Assembly: GCF_018919145.1 (NCBI RefSeq)
Contig: NZ_JAHLQJ010000010.1
Span: 124,001 to 188,000 of the forward strand
Origin: Paenibacillus brevis
Lineage (GTDB): Bacteria; Bacillota; Bacilli; Paenibacillales; Paenibacillaceae
Direction of reading: 5' to 3'
Length of the DNA: 64,000 nt
Shown here: one piece after another, positions 15,911 through 25,927 of the stretch
How positions within the stretch are numbered: the first letter of the stretch is position 1
How the letters are laid out: every line of letters starts with the position of its first letter
The notes under the pieces: generated by a model
What the model was told of the DNA's origin: nothing
Databases searched by the model: none
Seen by the model: only the letters and a program-made list of their open reading frames with translations
Translations under genes and position numbers: made by a program

Positions 15911-17473
15911 ATGACAACGCCGCAAGTAGAGCAAGTGATCGGGATGGCCAAAGAATATAATTTGATTCCAGTCGTCCGCACCTTGCTTGCTGACATGGAA
16001 ACCCCTATCCGCATTTTTCGGCGGATTGCCGAACGGAATTATGCTTTTATGCTTGAAAGTGTAGAGGGCGGGGTGAAATGGGCTCGCTACTCCTTTATCG
16101 GTACCGATCCTTTCCTGCTTATGAAGGTGAAGAAGGGTGAGGTGATTTTAGAGAAGAGGGGTGTCCAGACGACCCTCCAATCTGAGAAACCCGTAGATGA
16201 GCTTAAGGCAATCTTACGAGGATACCGCAGTCCCGAGCTTCCGGATCTTCCTCCCTTCACAGGCGGAGCCATCGGATTTTTCGGATATGATCTGCTCCAG
16301 TATTATGAGAAGCTCCCGGCGCATCGCCGTGACGATCTGAACATGCAAGATATGCAATTTATGTTCTGTGATCAAGTGATTGTATTCGACCATGTGAGAC
16401 AGCATATTTTGCTGGTGGCGAATGTGCATATCCAGGAAGGTGACAGGGATAAGGATATCCGCCGGGCTTATGCGGAGACCGAACGCAAGCTCGACGATAT
16501 GGCTGCCCTGCTGCAGGAAGAAGGACCTGGAGAGAGCTTTAACCGCAGACCGGTGCCGCGGCAGGTGGATTTGGGGAATATTCAATCGAATCTGACCAAG
16601 GAGCAGTTCATTGCTAATGTGGAAAGGGGCAAAGAGTATATCCGGGCAGGAGATATTTTCCAGGTTGTATTGTCCCAGAGATTTCATATCGAGACCGAGG
16701 TTGATCCGCTTCATGTCTACCGGGTGTTGCGCACCATGAATCCTTCGCCATATATGTATTACCTTAAGCTCGGGGAAGAGATCATTGTAGGCACCTCCCC
16801 TGAGGTGCTTGTCAAGGTAGAGGGCGAGCGTGTCGAGACCAGACCGATAGCCGGCACAAGACCGCGGGGAGCGACCGATGCCGAGGATCAACGCTTGGAG
16901 CAAGAGCTGCTGCAGGACGAGAAGGAACGCGCCGAGCACTTGATGCTGGTTGATCTGGGCCGTAATGACTTGGGGCGGGTAGCCGAATTCGGAACGGTCA
17001 GATGTGATTCCTACATGGAGATCGAACGATATTCTCATGTGATGCACATGGTGTCCAAGGTATCAGGCAAGATTCGTGAGGATAAAGACTTCTTCGATGC
17101 CTTTCTCTCCTGTATGCCAGCCGGTACGGTATCCGGCGCACCGAAGCTGAGAGCGATGGAGATTATCGCGGAGCTGGAAAATGAATCGCGCGGCACGTAT
17201 GCCGGGGCCATTGGTTATCTTGGATTTTCCGGCAATATGGACTCCTGCATTACGATTCGAACCATTGTGTTCAAGGAAGGCAAGGCCTATGTCCAGGCCG
17301 GCGGAGGTATTGTCTGGGATTCGATTCCGGAGAACGAATACCAGGAGTCCGTGAACAAAGCCAAGGCGCTGCTGACTGCGATACGAACCGCAGAAGAGAT
17401 GTTTCCCCCGCAACAGAAGCATGACTCGACAGTGAATCAGGATTATCTGTATGAATACCAGCCGCGGAGCTGA
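15911..17473 (+). CDS. trpE: Anthranilate synthase component I
   Basis: 520 residues from the ATG at 15911; a GTG at 15902 overlaps the AAGGAAG ribosome site. The feedback tryptophan-binding motif MLESVEGG lies near residues 46-53. The chorismate-binding catalytic half includes IFQVVLSQRF, PYMYYLKLGEEIIVGTSPEVL, RPIAGTRPRGATDAED and VGLGRNDLGR-type DLGRNDLGR, then SCMPAGTVSGAPKLRAMEII. It makes anthranilate from chorismate and ammonia. The glutaminase partner TrpG/PabA is absent from this operon, as in B. subtilis, where it is encoded with the folate genes. Controlled by the TRAP leader upstream. Confidence 0.98.
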   Translation: MTTPQVEQVIGMAKEYNLIPVVRTLLADMETPIRIFRRIAERNYAFMLESVEGGVKWARYSFIGTDPFLLMKVKKGEVILEKRGVQTTLQSEKPVDELKAILRGYRSPELPDLPPFTGGAIGFFGYDLLQYYEKLPAHRRDDLNMQDMQFMFCDQVIVFDHVRQHILLVANVHIQEGDRDKDIRRAYAETERKLDDMAALLQEEGPGESFNRRPVPRQVDLGNIQSNLTKEQFIANVERGKEYIRAGDIFQVVLSQRFHIETEVDPLHVYRVLRTMNPSPYMYYLKLGEEIIVGTSPEVLVKVEGERVETRPIAGTRPRGATDAEDQRLEQELLQDEKERAEHLMLVDLGRNDLGRVAEFGTVRCDSYMEIERYSHVMHMVSKVSGKIREDKDFFDAFLSCMPAGTVSGAPKLRAMEIIAELENESRGTYAGAIGYLGFSGNMDSCITIRTIVFKEGKAYVQAGGGIVWDSIPENEYQESVNKAKALLTAIRTAEEMFPPQQKHDSTVNQDYLYEYQPRS

Positions 17474-17515
17474 ACTATATCCAATTATGACCAGGAGACA
17501 GGAGGAGGAAGGAAG

Positions 17516-18556
17516 ATGAATGCACAAGAAGCGATTCAAAGCGGAATCTCGAAACTTATTGACGGCCAAAATCTGAGCCGGGAAGAGGCAAGGGGAGTCA
17601 TGGAATCCATTATGGACGGACAATCGACACCTGCGCAGATCGGCTCGCTTTTGACGGCGCTGAGAATTAAGGGAGAGACCGTAGAAGAAATCACCGGATT
17701 TGCCGAAGTAATGCGGCAGTATGCAAGCCGGGTAGATGCACCCATCGGCCCGTTGCTCGATACCTGCGGCACAGGAGGCTCGGGCATCCATAAGTTTAAC
17801 ATCTCAACCGTGTCAGCAATTGTGGCTTCAGCAGCTTCTGTACGTGTCGCGAAGCATGGAAATCGTTCTGCATCAGGACGATCGGGCAGTGCAGATGTGC
17901 TGGAGGCGCTTGGTGTAAACATCCAATTGAGTCCGGAGCAGGCGAGACGCTGTCTGGATCAGATCGGTATTTGCTTCTTGTTCGCGCAGGTCTATCATCC
18001 ATCCATGCGTCATGCCGCAGCTCCGCGCCGGGAGCTCGGGGTGCGGACCGTATTCAATATGCTGGGCCCATTGACAAACCCGGCCGGTGCGGACCGCCAA
18101 CTGCTCGGGATCTATGATGGCTCGCGCACGGAGACGATCGCCTGCGTATTGCGGGAACTGGGCTCGCGGAGAGCGCTTGTGGTCAACAGTGCGGAAGGGC
18201 TGGACGAGATCAGCATCTCTTCGGCAACTAAGGTTTCCGAGCTTAAAGACGGCGTGGTTAAGACCTACGAATTGACGCCGGAGGCGCTTGGACTTCGCAG
18301 ATACGGATTGTCTGATATGCTGGGCGGCAGCCCGCAGGAGAATGCGGCAATCATTCGCAGAGTGCTGGATGGAGAGCGGGGAGCGTACCGGGATGTCGTG
18401 CTTGCGAACAGCGGGGCTTGCATTTATGTGTCAGGCCAGGCCGAGAGTATCAAGGAAGGTATTCTCCTTGCTGCAGAAGCGATTGATAACGGGAGCGCGC
18501 TCGGCAAATTGGAACAACTGATTCAGACAACGGAGGAATTCAGTTATGTATCTTGA
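17516..18556 (+). CDS. trpD: Anthranilate phosphoribosyltransferase
   Basis: 346 residues. The PRPP/glycine-rich loop is DTCGTGGSGIHKFNIST (about 82-98), followed by KHGNRSASGRSGSADVLEALG, where S is the usual residue binding PRPP and metal, and VFNMLGPLTNPAGADRQLLGIYD. It adds phosphoribosyl to anthranilate. The ribosome site GGAGGAGGAAGG stands before the ATG. The gene overlaps trpC by 11 bases. Confidence 0.98.
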   Translation: MNAQEAIQSGISKLIDGQNLSREEARGVMESIMDGQSTPAQIGSLLTALRIKGETVEEITGFAEVMRQYASRVDAPIGPLLDTCGTGGSGIHKFNISTVSAIVASAASVRVAKHGNRSASGRSGSADVLEALGVNIQLSPEQARRCLDQIGICFLFAQVYHPSMRHAAAPRRELGVRTVFNMLGPLTNPAGADRQLLGIYDGSRTETIACVLRELGSRRALVVNSAEGLDEISISSATKVSELKDGVVKTYELTPEALGLRRYGLSDMLGGSPQENAAIIRRVLDGERGAYRDVVLANSGACIYVSGQAESIKEGILLAAEAIDNGSALGKLEQLIQTTEEFSYVS

Positions 18557-19352
18557 TAAAATTGTTGCAACCAAACGGGTTGAGGTAGAACGGCTGGCGG
18601 AATCCTTTTCGCTTCGGGAAGCGGAGCAAGCCATTTCTGCCTTTCCGCCGACAAAGGGATTTCATAAGGCATTGACGACAGGGCGCCGCCGGAAACTGGG
18701 ACTGATTGCCGAGGTAAAGAAGGCGTCGCCCTCCAAAGGGCTGATCCGGCCCTCCTTTCAGCCGGTAGAGCTTGCGCTAAGCTATGAAGCAGCCGGAGCT
18801 GACTGTATATCGGTGCTGACGGATGAAATGTATTTTCAGGGAAGTAATGCTTACCTGACAGCAATCCGGAGTGAGGTCAGCTTGCCGCTGCTCCGCAAGG
18901 ATTTTATTATTGATGAACGGCAAATTTATGAAGCAAGACTCATCGGAGCTGATGCGGTCCTGCTGATAGCGGCAATTTTGGACGACGCACAGCTTCGCGC
19001 CTATATGAATACTGCAGCAGGGCTTGGACTGGATGTGCTGTTGGAGGTTCATGATGCAGAGGAGCTGGAACGGGCGCTTGCGCTGGGTGATGCCAAGCTG
19101 ATCGGCATTAACAACCGGAACCTGAAGACCTTTGAGACCCGGCTGGAGACAACAGCCGCGTTGGCTGCACTGGTTCCGCCAGATGTTACGCTGATTAGCG
19201 AGAGCGGGATTTCCAGCAAGGAGGACATAGCCTACTTGACACAAGCGGGGGCAAAGGGCTTGCTGATCGGGGAAACCTTTATGCGAAGAGAAGAGGTCGG
19301 AGAAGCGATTAATGATTTATTGGGACCGGTTGAAGGTAGTCGGACGGAATGA
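18546..19352 (+). CDS. trpC: Indole-3-glycerol phosphate synthase
   Basis: 268 residues of a TIM barrel. The catalytic lysines and glutamates are visible in LGLIAEVKKASPSKGLI (about 50-66), LLRKDFIIDERQIYEA and LIGINNRNLKTFE, with the phosphate site LISESGISSKEDIAYL. It closes the indole ring of CdRP. It is separate from trpF, not fused. A gap of 82 bases follows before trpF, the longest within the operon. Confidence 0.98.
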   Translation: MYLDKIVATKRVEVERLAESFSLREAEQAISAFPPTKGFHKALTTGRRRKLGLIAEVKKASPSKGLIRPSFQPVELALSYEAAGADCISVLTDEMYFQGSNAYLTAIRSEVSLPLLRKDFIIDERQIYEARLIGADAVLLIAAILDDAQLRAYMNTAAGLGLDVLLEVHDAEELERALALGDAKLIGINNRNLKTFETRLETTAALAALVPPDVTLISESGISSKEDIAYLTQAGAKGLLIGETFMRREEVGEAINDLLGPVEGSRTE

Positions 19353-19434
19353 ATAGAGTCTGGGCTAAGAAAAGCGAGAGCAGGGGCGGCGTTACACGGA
19401 AGTGAACCTGGGCGTAGTATGGGGGGCATTGCAA

Positions 19435-20112
19435 GTGGGTAAGGAGACGAAGGTAAAAATCTGTGGACTTCAGGACGTTGAAGTGCTAAAATCTATGATA
19501 AACTTGCCGATTGATTATATCGGCTTCGTGTTTGCACGCAGCAAGCGGCAAGTTAGTCCTGTTCAAGCAGCAGGGCTGATGAAGGTGCTCGGAGGATGGA
19601 CCGGTACATACAGGCCGGAAAGTGTCGGGGTATTTGTAAATCCCGATATGAGGCACATGGCTGAAGTAATGGAGCAAGCCGGGCTGGACATTGTGCAGCT
19701 CCATGGACAGGAGTCTCCGACACTGTGCAGAGAGCTGAAGGAACGGTTCGGAGTCAGGGTGATCAAAGCATTATCCGTCAAGCCGGATGGCAGTCTGCAC
19801 GGAGTGGAGGATAGAGCTCTGGACCTCTACAGAGAGGTCGTTGACGGGCTACTGGTAGATGCCTATGATCCGCTCTATGGCGGCGGTGCAGGAGTAACCT
19901 TTGCCTGGGAAGCGGCAAAGCCGTTACGGACTTGGGCGAAAAATACGAACATCCCGTTTCTGGTTGCCGGTGGGCTTCATCCGGAGAACGTGCTTCAGGT
20001 GCTGGATGAACTGGAGCCGGATGGTGTGGATGTATCGAGCGGCGTGGAGAGCAACGGGGTTAAGGACCCCGTTAAAATAGCAGCATTTGTGGAAAGGGTG
20101 AAGCGGCGGTGA
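19435..20112 (+). CDS. trpF: Phosphoribosylanthranilate isomerase
   Basis: 226 residues from the GTG at 19435, preceded at 8 bases by GGGGGG; a GTG at 19402 would add an unlikely MNLGVVWGALQ extension. [15 protein letters not shown] gives the catalytic cysteine (C10 or so), [16 protein letters not shown] follows, and the general acid aspartate lies in [27 protein letters not shown] binds phosphate. It performs the Amadori rearrangement to CdRP. It overlaps trpB by 4 bases. Confidence 0.95.
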   Translation: MGKETKVKICGLQDVEVLKSMINLPIDYIGFVFARSKRQVSPVQAAGLMKVLGGWTGTYRPESVGVFVNPDMRHMAEVMEQAGLDIVQLHGQESPTLCRELKERFGVRVIKALSVKPDGSLHGVEDRALDLYREVVDGLLVDAYDPLYGGGAGVTFAWEAAKPLRTWAKNTNIPFLVAGGLHPENVLQVLDELEPDGVDVSSGVESNGVKDPVKIAAFVERVKRR

Positions 20113-21317
20113 GCGAAGTGAAGCAGGTACCTGATGAGCATGGAAGATTCGGCCCGTTCGGCGGTCGTTATGTTCCTGAGACGTTGATGAATGCACTGAT
20201 TGAGCTGGAGCAATCGTATCGAAAATACCAGGATGATCCCGAGTTCCTGGAGGAAATCGGCTATTTGCTGAAGCAGTACTCCGGTCGTGAAACCCCGTTG
20301 TATTATGCAGAGCGCTTAACCAAGCATCTGGGCGGAGCGAAGATCTACTTGAAGCGCGAGGATTTGAACCATACCGGTGCTCATAAAATCAACAATGCAA
20401 TTGGACAGGGTATTCTGGCCAAGCGGATGGGCAAGCAGAAGGTGATCGCCGAGACAGGCGCCGGACAGCATGGGGTAGCTACAGCTACAGTAGCCGCTCT
20501 TCTCGGGATGGAATGCAAGGTATTCATGGGCGAGGAGGATACCAAGCGACAGCAGCTGAATGTCTTCCGCATGAAGCTGTTGGGCGCGGAGGTCGTTCCG
20601 GTTATGTCCGGCACAAGAACGCTTAAGGATGCCTGTAACGAGGCTCTGCGTTATTGGGTCAGCCATGTTCAGGATACGTTCTATATTCTGGGTTCCGCAA
20701 CGGGGCCGCATCCTTACCCGATGATGGTCCGCAATTTCCAGCGGATTATCGGCGATGAGACGCGGAGACAGATTCTGGAGGCGGAAGGTCGGCTCCCTGA
20801 CATGCTGGTTGCTGCGGTAGGCGGCGGAAGCAATGCCATCGGGATGTTCTATCCGTTTGTGGAGGATAGCGACGTTCGCCTTGTCGGTGTCGAAGCTGCC
20901 GGCAGAGGCGTCGATACGGATTATCATGCGGCGACGATGACGAAGGGAACAAAGGGAGTGTTCCAAGGCTCCATGAGCTATCTGCTTCAGGATGCTTACG
21001 GGCAGGTATTGCCGGCGCATTCGATCTCGGCGGGACTGGACTATCCCGGGATTGGTCCCGAGCATTCCTATCTGAAGGATATCCAGCGGGCCGAGTATTA
21101 CCCGATAACCGACCAGGAGGCCCTTGAAGCGCTGCAGTTGCTCAGCCGACTGGAAGGCATCATTCCGGCATTAGAGTCGGCGCATGCGGTGGCACAGGTT
21201 GCCAAGCTGGCTCCGAAGATGAAGCAGGATGAGGTCCTCGTCATCTGCTTGTCCGGACGCGGGGATAAGGATGTTGAATCCATTATGGCCTATACCGAAG
21301 GAGGTGCAGAGCTATGA
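20109..21317 (+). CDS. trpB: Tryptophan synthase beta chain
   Basis: 402 residues. The PLP lysine is in [18 protein letters not shown] (about 93-110); [13 protein letters not shown] and the phosphate-binding [13 protein letters not shown] follow, and [16 protein letters not shown] and CLSGRGDKD close the fold. It condenses indole with serine. The GTG start overlaps trpF and the ATGA-type overlap with trpA gives coupled translation of the two synthase subunits. Confidence 0.99.
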   Translation: MSEVKQVPDEHGRFGPFGGRYVPETLMNALIELEQSYRKYQDDPEFLEEIGYLLKQYSGRETPLYYAERLTKHLGGAKIYLKREDLNHTGAHKINNAIGQGILAKRMGKQKVIAETGAGQHGVATATVAALLGMECKVFMGEEDTKRQQLNVFRMKLLGAEVVPVMSGTRTLKDACNEALRYWVSHVQDTFYILGSATGPHPYPMMVRNFQRIIGDETRRQILEAEGRLPDMLVAAVGGGSNAIGMFYPFVEDSDVRLVGVEAAGRGVDTDYHAATMTKGTKGVFQGSMSYLLQDAYGQVLPAHSISAGLDYPGIGPEHSYLKDIQRAEYYPITDQEALEALQLLSRLEGIIPALESAHAVAQVAKLAPKMKQDEVLVICLSGRGDKDVESIMAYTEGGAEL

Positions 21318-22141
21318 AGGAAGCAGTCAGCAATAATTTGATGGAGCAGACATTCCGCCGTCTGCGTGAAGCCGGAGAGACAGCGCTGATGCCGTTTATT
21401 ACGGTCGGTGATCCGGACCCGGATACGACAGTCGACATTCTGCTTCAATTGGAGCAGGCCGGTGCAGATATCGTAGAGCTTGGCGTACCTTATTCCGACC
21501 CGCTGGCTGACGGACCGGTTATTCAGCGGGCATCCGAGCGTGCGCTGGTGCATGGCATTACGATCGAGACATGTCTGGAGACGGCAAAAAAGGCGCGAAA
21601 TCGTGGCGTGACCATGCCATTTGTCCTGTTTACGTACTATAATCCCATGCTGCAGATGGGATTAGAGCAATTCTTCACTTTATTACGTCAAGCGGATATC
21701 AGCGGACTGATCGTTCCGGATTTGCCGTTCGAGGAATCGGAAGAGGTGCTTCGCCTTGGGGATGAGCACGGTATCCTGCTTGTTCCGCTGGTGGCCCCAA
21801 CTTCAAGCGAGCGAATTTCGCTGATTTTGTCCCGGGCCCGAGGATTTGTGTACTGCGTGTCTTCTCTTGGCGTCACAGGAGAACGGAGCGATTTTCACAA
21901 GGGTGTCGATGATTTCATTGCCTCGGTTAAAGCAGGAACCGATCTGCCGGTTGCCGTAGGCTTCGGTATTTCTAACGGAGAGCAGGTTCAGCGGTTTTCG
22001 CGAATTTGTGACGGCACTGTAGTAGGCAGCGCCATCGTCAGAAAGATTGAGGATAGTCTGCCGCTCTTGCAAAGTAAGGATCAACGGGAGCAAGGGCTGT
22101 TGCAAATTCGAGACTTTGTGGCACAATTAAAGATACGATAA
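21314..22141 (+). CDS. trpA: Tryptophan synthase alpha chain
   Basis: 275 residues of a TIM barrel. The catalytic glutamate is in [20 protein letters not shown] and the aspartate in [27 protein letters not shown] and [11 protein letters not shown] bind the glycerol phosphate. It releases indole and passes it to TrpB. It is the last trp gene. A 206-base gap with its own promoter-like sequence separates it from hisC. Confidence 0.98.
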   Translation: MKEAVSNNLMEQTFRRLREAGETALMPFITVGDPDPDTTVDILLQLEQAGADIVELGVPYSDPLADGPVIQRASERALVHGITIETCLETAKKARNRGVTMPFVLFTYYNPMLQMGLEQFFTLLRQADISGLIVPDLPFEESEEVLRLGDEHGILLVPLVAPTSSERISLILSRARGFVYCVSSLGVTGERSDFHKGVDDFIASVKAGTDLPVAVGFGISNGEQVQRFSRICDGTVVGSAIVRKIEDSLPLLQSKDQREQGLLQIRDFVAQLKIR

Positions 22142-22159
22142 GTTGAAAGTGCAATTCTG

Positions 22160-22320
22160 AATAAGTTGAATTAAAGAAATGCACAGAAGAGGCATAAGTG
22201 TGAAGTGTTCTGAAGTAAAAGCTTTCTGAAAGAAAGCTGCTTCGAGAGAATAAGCTCGTCAGCAATCGTAAGAACATTTTACACGTCGCCTCCTGTGTAT
22301 AATCATTAATTCAACTTATT
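22160..22320 (+). repeat. 14-base inverted repeat bracketing a promoter-like sequence before hisC
   Basis: AATAAGTTGAATTA at 22160-22173 and its perfect complement TAATTCAACTTATT at 22307-22320 enclose 133 bases. Inside are a hairpin AGCTTTC/GAAAGCT at about 22228-22247 and a TATAAT at 22298-22303 with only a weak -35. Together with the hisC ribosome site this accounts for the trpA-hisC gap. It could be a MITE-like insertion or a structure acting on read-through RNA. Confidence 0.6.
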
Positions 22321-22347
22321 TTAAAAGAGATAGAGGAGGGACCCATC

Positions 22348-23430
22348 TTGTTGCCAAAACCCCATATTGTTAATCTGCCCGTCTATCAGCCGGGCAAGCC
22401 CATTGAAGATGTTAAGCGTGAACTGGGATTATCCGAAGTGATCAAGCTGGCCTCAAATGAGAATCCGTTTGGTTGTTCTCCGCGAGTTCAAGCCGTATTG
22501 GAAAAGGAAATTGCAAGCATCAGCCTGTATCCTGACGGCAGTGCGGTTGATTTGACAGGTACGCTGGCGGAGTACCATCGCGTGAATTCCGACCAGATTA
22601 TTTTCGGCTGCGGTTCGGATGAGATTATCGCATTGATTGCCCGTGCATTCTTCCTTCCAGGTGATGAGAGCGTCATGGCGGATCAAACCTTCTCGGTGTA
22701 TAAAAGCAATGCGGACATCGAAGGGGCGAAGAGCATTGAAGTCCCGTTGAAGGACGGAGTTCATGATCTTGAGGACATGCTTCAGGCGATTGGACCGAAG
22801 ACTAAAATCGTCTGGATTTGTAATCCCAACAATCCGACGGGAACCATTGTACCGGACAGCGAGTTGACCTCGTTCCTTGACCGGGTTCCGGAGCAGGTGC
22901 TGGTCGTGCTGGATGAAGCCTATGCCGAATATGTGGCGGATTCTACATACTCTGACGGGATATCCTTGCTGGAAAAATATCCGAACTTGATTGTTCTGCG
23001 CACCTTCTCGAAGATTTACGGGCTGGCATCGCTGAGGATCGGGTATGGTGTGGGACAACCGGGTGTGATCAAGCTGATCAATCAGGTTCGTGAACCGTTC
23101 AATACATCCCGCTTTGCCCAGGCAGCAGCGAAGGCATCCCTTGCGGACCTTGAATTTGTTGCAACCTGCAAGGCCAGAAACCGGGAAGGAATCCAGTATC
23201 TGAATGAGCAGTTTGACCGTCTGGGGCTGGAGTATTTTCCGGCGCACGGCAACTTTATAATGGTTAATGTAAAGACCAAAGCCACCGAAATGTTCCAGTC
23301 TTTGCTCCGCCTTGGCATCATCGTTCGGGCCGGGTTCCCGGTGTATCCGAACCATATCCGTGTGACTGTAGGATCGGCAGAGCAGAATGCCAAGTTCATC
23401 TCAGCCCTGGAGCAGGTGCTCTTGAAATAA
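22348..23430 (+). CDS. hisC: Histidinol-phosphate aminotransferase
   Basis: 360 residues, TTG start at 22348 seven bases after GGAGGG. The class I/II aminotransferase fold shows ASNENPFGCSP near the start, NPNNPTGTIVP, LDEAYAEYV, and the PLP lysine in RTFSKIYGLASLRIGYG. It acts in histidine synthesis and, in B. subtilis, also on aromatic amino acid precursors, which fits its place between trpA and tyrA. Confidence 0.96.
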   Translation: MLPKPHIVNLPVYQPGKPIEDVKRELGLSEVIKLASNENPFGCSPRVQAVLEKEIASISLYPDGSAVDLTGTLAEYHRVNSDQIIFGCGSDEIIALIARAFFLPGDESVMADQTFSVYKSNADIEGAKSIEVPLKDGVHDLEDMLQAIGPKTKIVWICNPNNPTGTIVPDSELTSFLDRVPEQVLVVLDEAYAEYVADSTYSDGISLLEKYPNLIVLRTFSKIYGLASLRIGYGVGQPGVIKLINQVREPFNTSRFAQAAAKASLADLEFVATCKARNREGIQYLNEQFDRLGLEYFPAHGNFIMVNVKTKATEMFQSLLRLGIIVRAGFPVYPNHIRVTVGSAEQNAKFISALEQVLLK

Positions 23431-23482
23431 AAGTCCCGAGCATGTCCTTCTGATGGATTCATAACCTAATTGTAGAAAACGA

Positions 23483-24586
23483 GTGAACAAGATGACGATA
23501 AAAGTTGCTATTTTTGGCGTAGGACTGATTGGAGGCTCACTGGGCCTGTGCCTGAAAGGGAAGCCTGGCATCACGGTTGTGGGACATAGCCATCGTCCCG
23601 GCTCCCTCAACCGGATGATTGAGCGGGGCGTTGTGGACTCTGCGACAGCTTCGATGGAGGAAGCGGCTGCAGATGCGGATTTTATTTTCCTATGCGTTCC
23701 TGTAGGCAACCTGGAGGAGTATTTGCGCAAGCTGAATGAGCTGCCGTTAAAGCCCGGCTGCATCATCACGGACGTGGGAAGCACGAAAGCATCCATTTCG
23801 GCATGTGCGGAAACCTGCTCCAGACCGGGGGTGCACTTTATCGGCGGACATCCTATGGCGGGCTCTGAGCGTTCCGGAGTGGATGCAGCCTCGACCCTGC
23901 TGTTTGAGAATGCTTTTTACGTTCTGACGCCTTCTGCGGCGGTGCCGGAGGAAGTCTATCAGCGGCTGGAGCAGTTGCTGGGTTATACCCGAGCACAGAT
24001 TGTGCGGGTAGACCCAGAGTTGCATGACGAGATTGTCGGAGCGATCAGTCATTTGCCGCATATTATTGCTGTCGCCCTTGTGAATCAGGTATGTGATTAC
24101 GACAAGGATAACGGACTGCACCGGATGCTGGCTGCCGGAGGCTTCCGTGATATTACGCGAATCGCGTCCAGCGACCCGATTATCTGGCGTGATATTCTGC
24201 TGAGCAACCGCGATGTGCTGCTCTCCCTCTTGCAGGATTGGAACCGGGAAATTGACGGTTTTATCCATATGCTGGAGGCGCGTGATGGCGAGAAGATCGA
24301 ACAAGCCTTCCAAAAGGCGAATCAGTTCCGGGGAGAGCTTCCTGAGCGCCGGAAGGGTGCAATCACCTCGTTGTATGATATTTACATCGATGTGCCGGAC
24401 CACCCGGGAATCATCGGTCAAATTGCTACAGAGCTCGGCGTCCAGCATATCAATCTCAGTAATATGCAGATTATTGAGAGCCGGGAAGATGTACCTGGCG
24501 TGCTGCGCCTGTCCTTCCGTCAGGAGAACGAGATGGAGCGGGCCAAGCAGCATCTTCATGCGCAAGGCTATGCCGTATATTTATAA
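23483..24586 (+). CDS. tyrA: Prephenate dehydrogenase with C-terminal ACT domain
   Basis: 367 residues. The NAD-binding GVGLIGGSLGLCLKG is at about 11-25; the catalytic region contains GGHPMAGSERSG and AISHLPHIIAVAL. Residues about 295-367 form an ACT domain (SLYDIYIDVPDHPGIIGQIA), the likely tyrosine feedback site. GTG at 23483 or ATG at 23492 could be the start; neither has a strong ribosome site. In B. subtilis aroE (EPSP synthase) follows, but here the next gene is an acetyltransferase. Confidence 0.96.
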   Translation: MNKMTIKVAIFGVGLIGGSLGLCLKGKPGITVVGHSHRPGSLNRMIERGVVDSATASMEEAAADADFIFLCVPVGNLEEYLRKLNELPLKPGCIITDVGSTKASISACAETCSRPGVHFIGGHPMAGSERSGVDAASTLLFENAFYVLTPSAAVPEEVYQRLEQLLGYTRAQIVRVDPELHDEIVGAISHLPHIIAVALVNQVCDYDKDNGLHRMLAAGGFRDITRIASSDPIIWRDILLSNRDVLLSLLQDWNREIDGFIHMLEARDGEKIEQAFQKANQFRGELPERRKGAITSLYDIYIDVPDHPGIIGQIATELGVQHINLSNMQIIESREDVPGVLRLSFRQENEMERAKQHLHAQGYAVYL

Positions 24587-24599
24587 AGGATGAGAAGCC

Positions 24600-25664
24600 A
24601 TGCAGATAAGAAAAGTACTCAAGCACGAACTGGCTCAAGCTGCCGATCTGGCTAACAATGTCTTTCGCAGCAATCGTTCCCCGATCATGGGCTCTGCCTT
24701 CCCGGCATTATTCCAGCCCGGCATTGTCCATTCCTTCGGTGCTTTTGATGACCAAGGCAAGCTAAGGGCATTTATGGGGATGGCCCCGTTGCAAATTCGT
24801 ACTGAAGCCGGCGTCGTGAACGCCTTTGCAATCGGCTCGGTATGTACGGATCCCGAATATCGCGGAGCCGGTCTGGCCGGTAAGCTGCTGGAGCAGTGCC
24901 TGGCCTATGCCAAGGCCTCCAGCGCTCCTCTATTGTTCATATCCGGTGACCGCTCGCTCTATACTCGCAACGGGGCGGCTCATTTCGGACAGTCCCTGCG
25001 GTTTGAGCTAAACGCCGGGGACTTTATGTCGTTCTATTCGCAGAAGGAATCGCCTTATACCATCTCTGATTTTTCAGCTTCTGATATTTTTACGCTGCAT
25101 CGCTTACTTGAACAGAAGCCCGCAGCATTAGGCTGGAGCATTGCTGAGCTGGAACAATATGTGGATGCCGCTCCTTATGCCGCTGTCAGCGATCAAGTTC
25201 CCTGCTTCCGGACGGCTGCTTCATCCTCGGGGGAGATCGTCGGGATGGCCATGTTCAGCATTCCTTCCGCAGACGCACCTAGCATAAATACGGAACAGAA
25301 GGGCAAGGGCAGGCTGCTGGAATGGGCCGGTGCTCCGGAGAGTATAATTGCAATCCTTCATGACGTCCTGTCCTCCCATCAGCTAGATGGGTTGACGATT
25401 GCACTTCCTTGGCAGGATCAGGCATTGTCTTCCTTGCTGCAGGTCAGTTTCTTACAGCCTGTTGCTGAACGCAATGCAGGAACGGTCAAGATTGTAGACG
25501 GCCCCGAGCTGCTGCGGCAGTTAGGGTATGATGGACAAGCGGATTTGACGGAGGGAGAGCTATGCTCCTGCCTGTTTGATCCGCAGAGTCCTTATCGCAA
25601 GGGGGATCACGCCAGTTTGCCCCTTGTTCCGCTGCCTTATATGTACGGATTGTTCTTCATTTAA
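24600..25664 (+). CDS. GNAT-family N-acetyltransferase
   Basis: 354 residues. The acetyl-CoA site is in AIGSVCTDPEYRGAGLAGKLLEQCLAYA (about 78-105), with the R/Q-x-x-G-x-G/A signature as RGAGLAG. The long C-terminal part resembles the two-domain Eis-like acetyltransferases rather than the small 150-residue type. Substrate unknown. It starts 13 bases after tyrA, so it may be cotranscribed with the aromatic operon, and it is followed by a terminator. Confidence 0.8.
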   Translation: MQIRKVLKHELAQAADLANNVFRSNRSPIMGSAFPALFQPGIVHSFGAFDDQGKLRAFMGMAPLQIRTEAGVVNAFAIGSVCTDPEYRGAGLAGKLLEQCLAYAKASSAPLLFISGDRSLYTRNGAAHFGQSLRFELNAGDFMSFYSQKESPYTISDFSASDIFTLHRLLEQKPAALGWSIAELEQYVDAAPYAAVSDQVPCFRTAASSSGEIVGMAMFSIPSADAPSINTEQKGKGRLLEWAGAPESIIAILHDVLSSHQLDGLTIALPWQDQALSSLLQVSFLQPVAERNAGTVKIVDGPELLRQLGYDGQADLTEGELCSCLFDPQSPYRKGDHASLPLVPLPYMYGLFFI

Positions 25665-25695
25665 GCTGGTAGAATATTGCTCGCTTTCGGATTTG

Positions 25696-25726
25696 CTCCC
25701 CATCTCAGGATGAGGGAGTTTTCTTT
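25696..25726 (+). terminator. Terminator of the acetyltransferase gene
   Basis: Stem CTCCCCATC / GATGAGGGAG followed by TTTTCTTT. It ends the long run of plus-strand genes that starts at aroC. Confidence 0.7.
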
Positions 25727-25732
25727 ATAGGC

Positions 25733-25762
25733 AAAAAAAAACCGCTTCTCAACCGAAGCGGT
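25733..25762 (-). terminator. Terminator on the minus strand for the GxGYxYP gene
   Basis: AACCGCTTC / GAAGCGGTT stem, with eight A on the plus strand at 25733-25740 that become the T-tract for minus-strand transcription. Confidence 0.8.
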
Positions 25763-25927
25763 TCTTGCCCATTTTAGAGCAACAGATATTGGATAGGAGT
25801 GGAGAGAAACCATACTGTACCTTTATTATATTGTATACGTTTTCATTCTGTCAACCACTTTTTTAAGCGTTTTCATTTTTTTAATTTTTAAGAGAAACAT
25901 GCACCTATTATGAGTTCAATTTAATGC

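Noticed and set aside
22453..23355. 300-codon minus-strand open frame opposite hisC
   Set aside because: Antisense of a well-supported gene, no start signals or family features.
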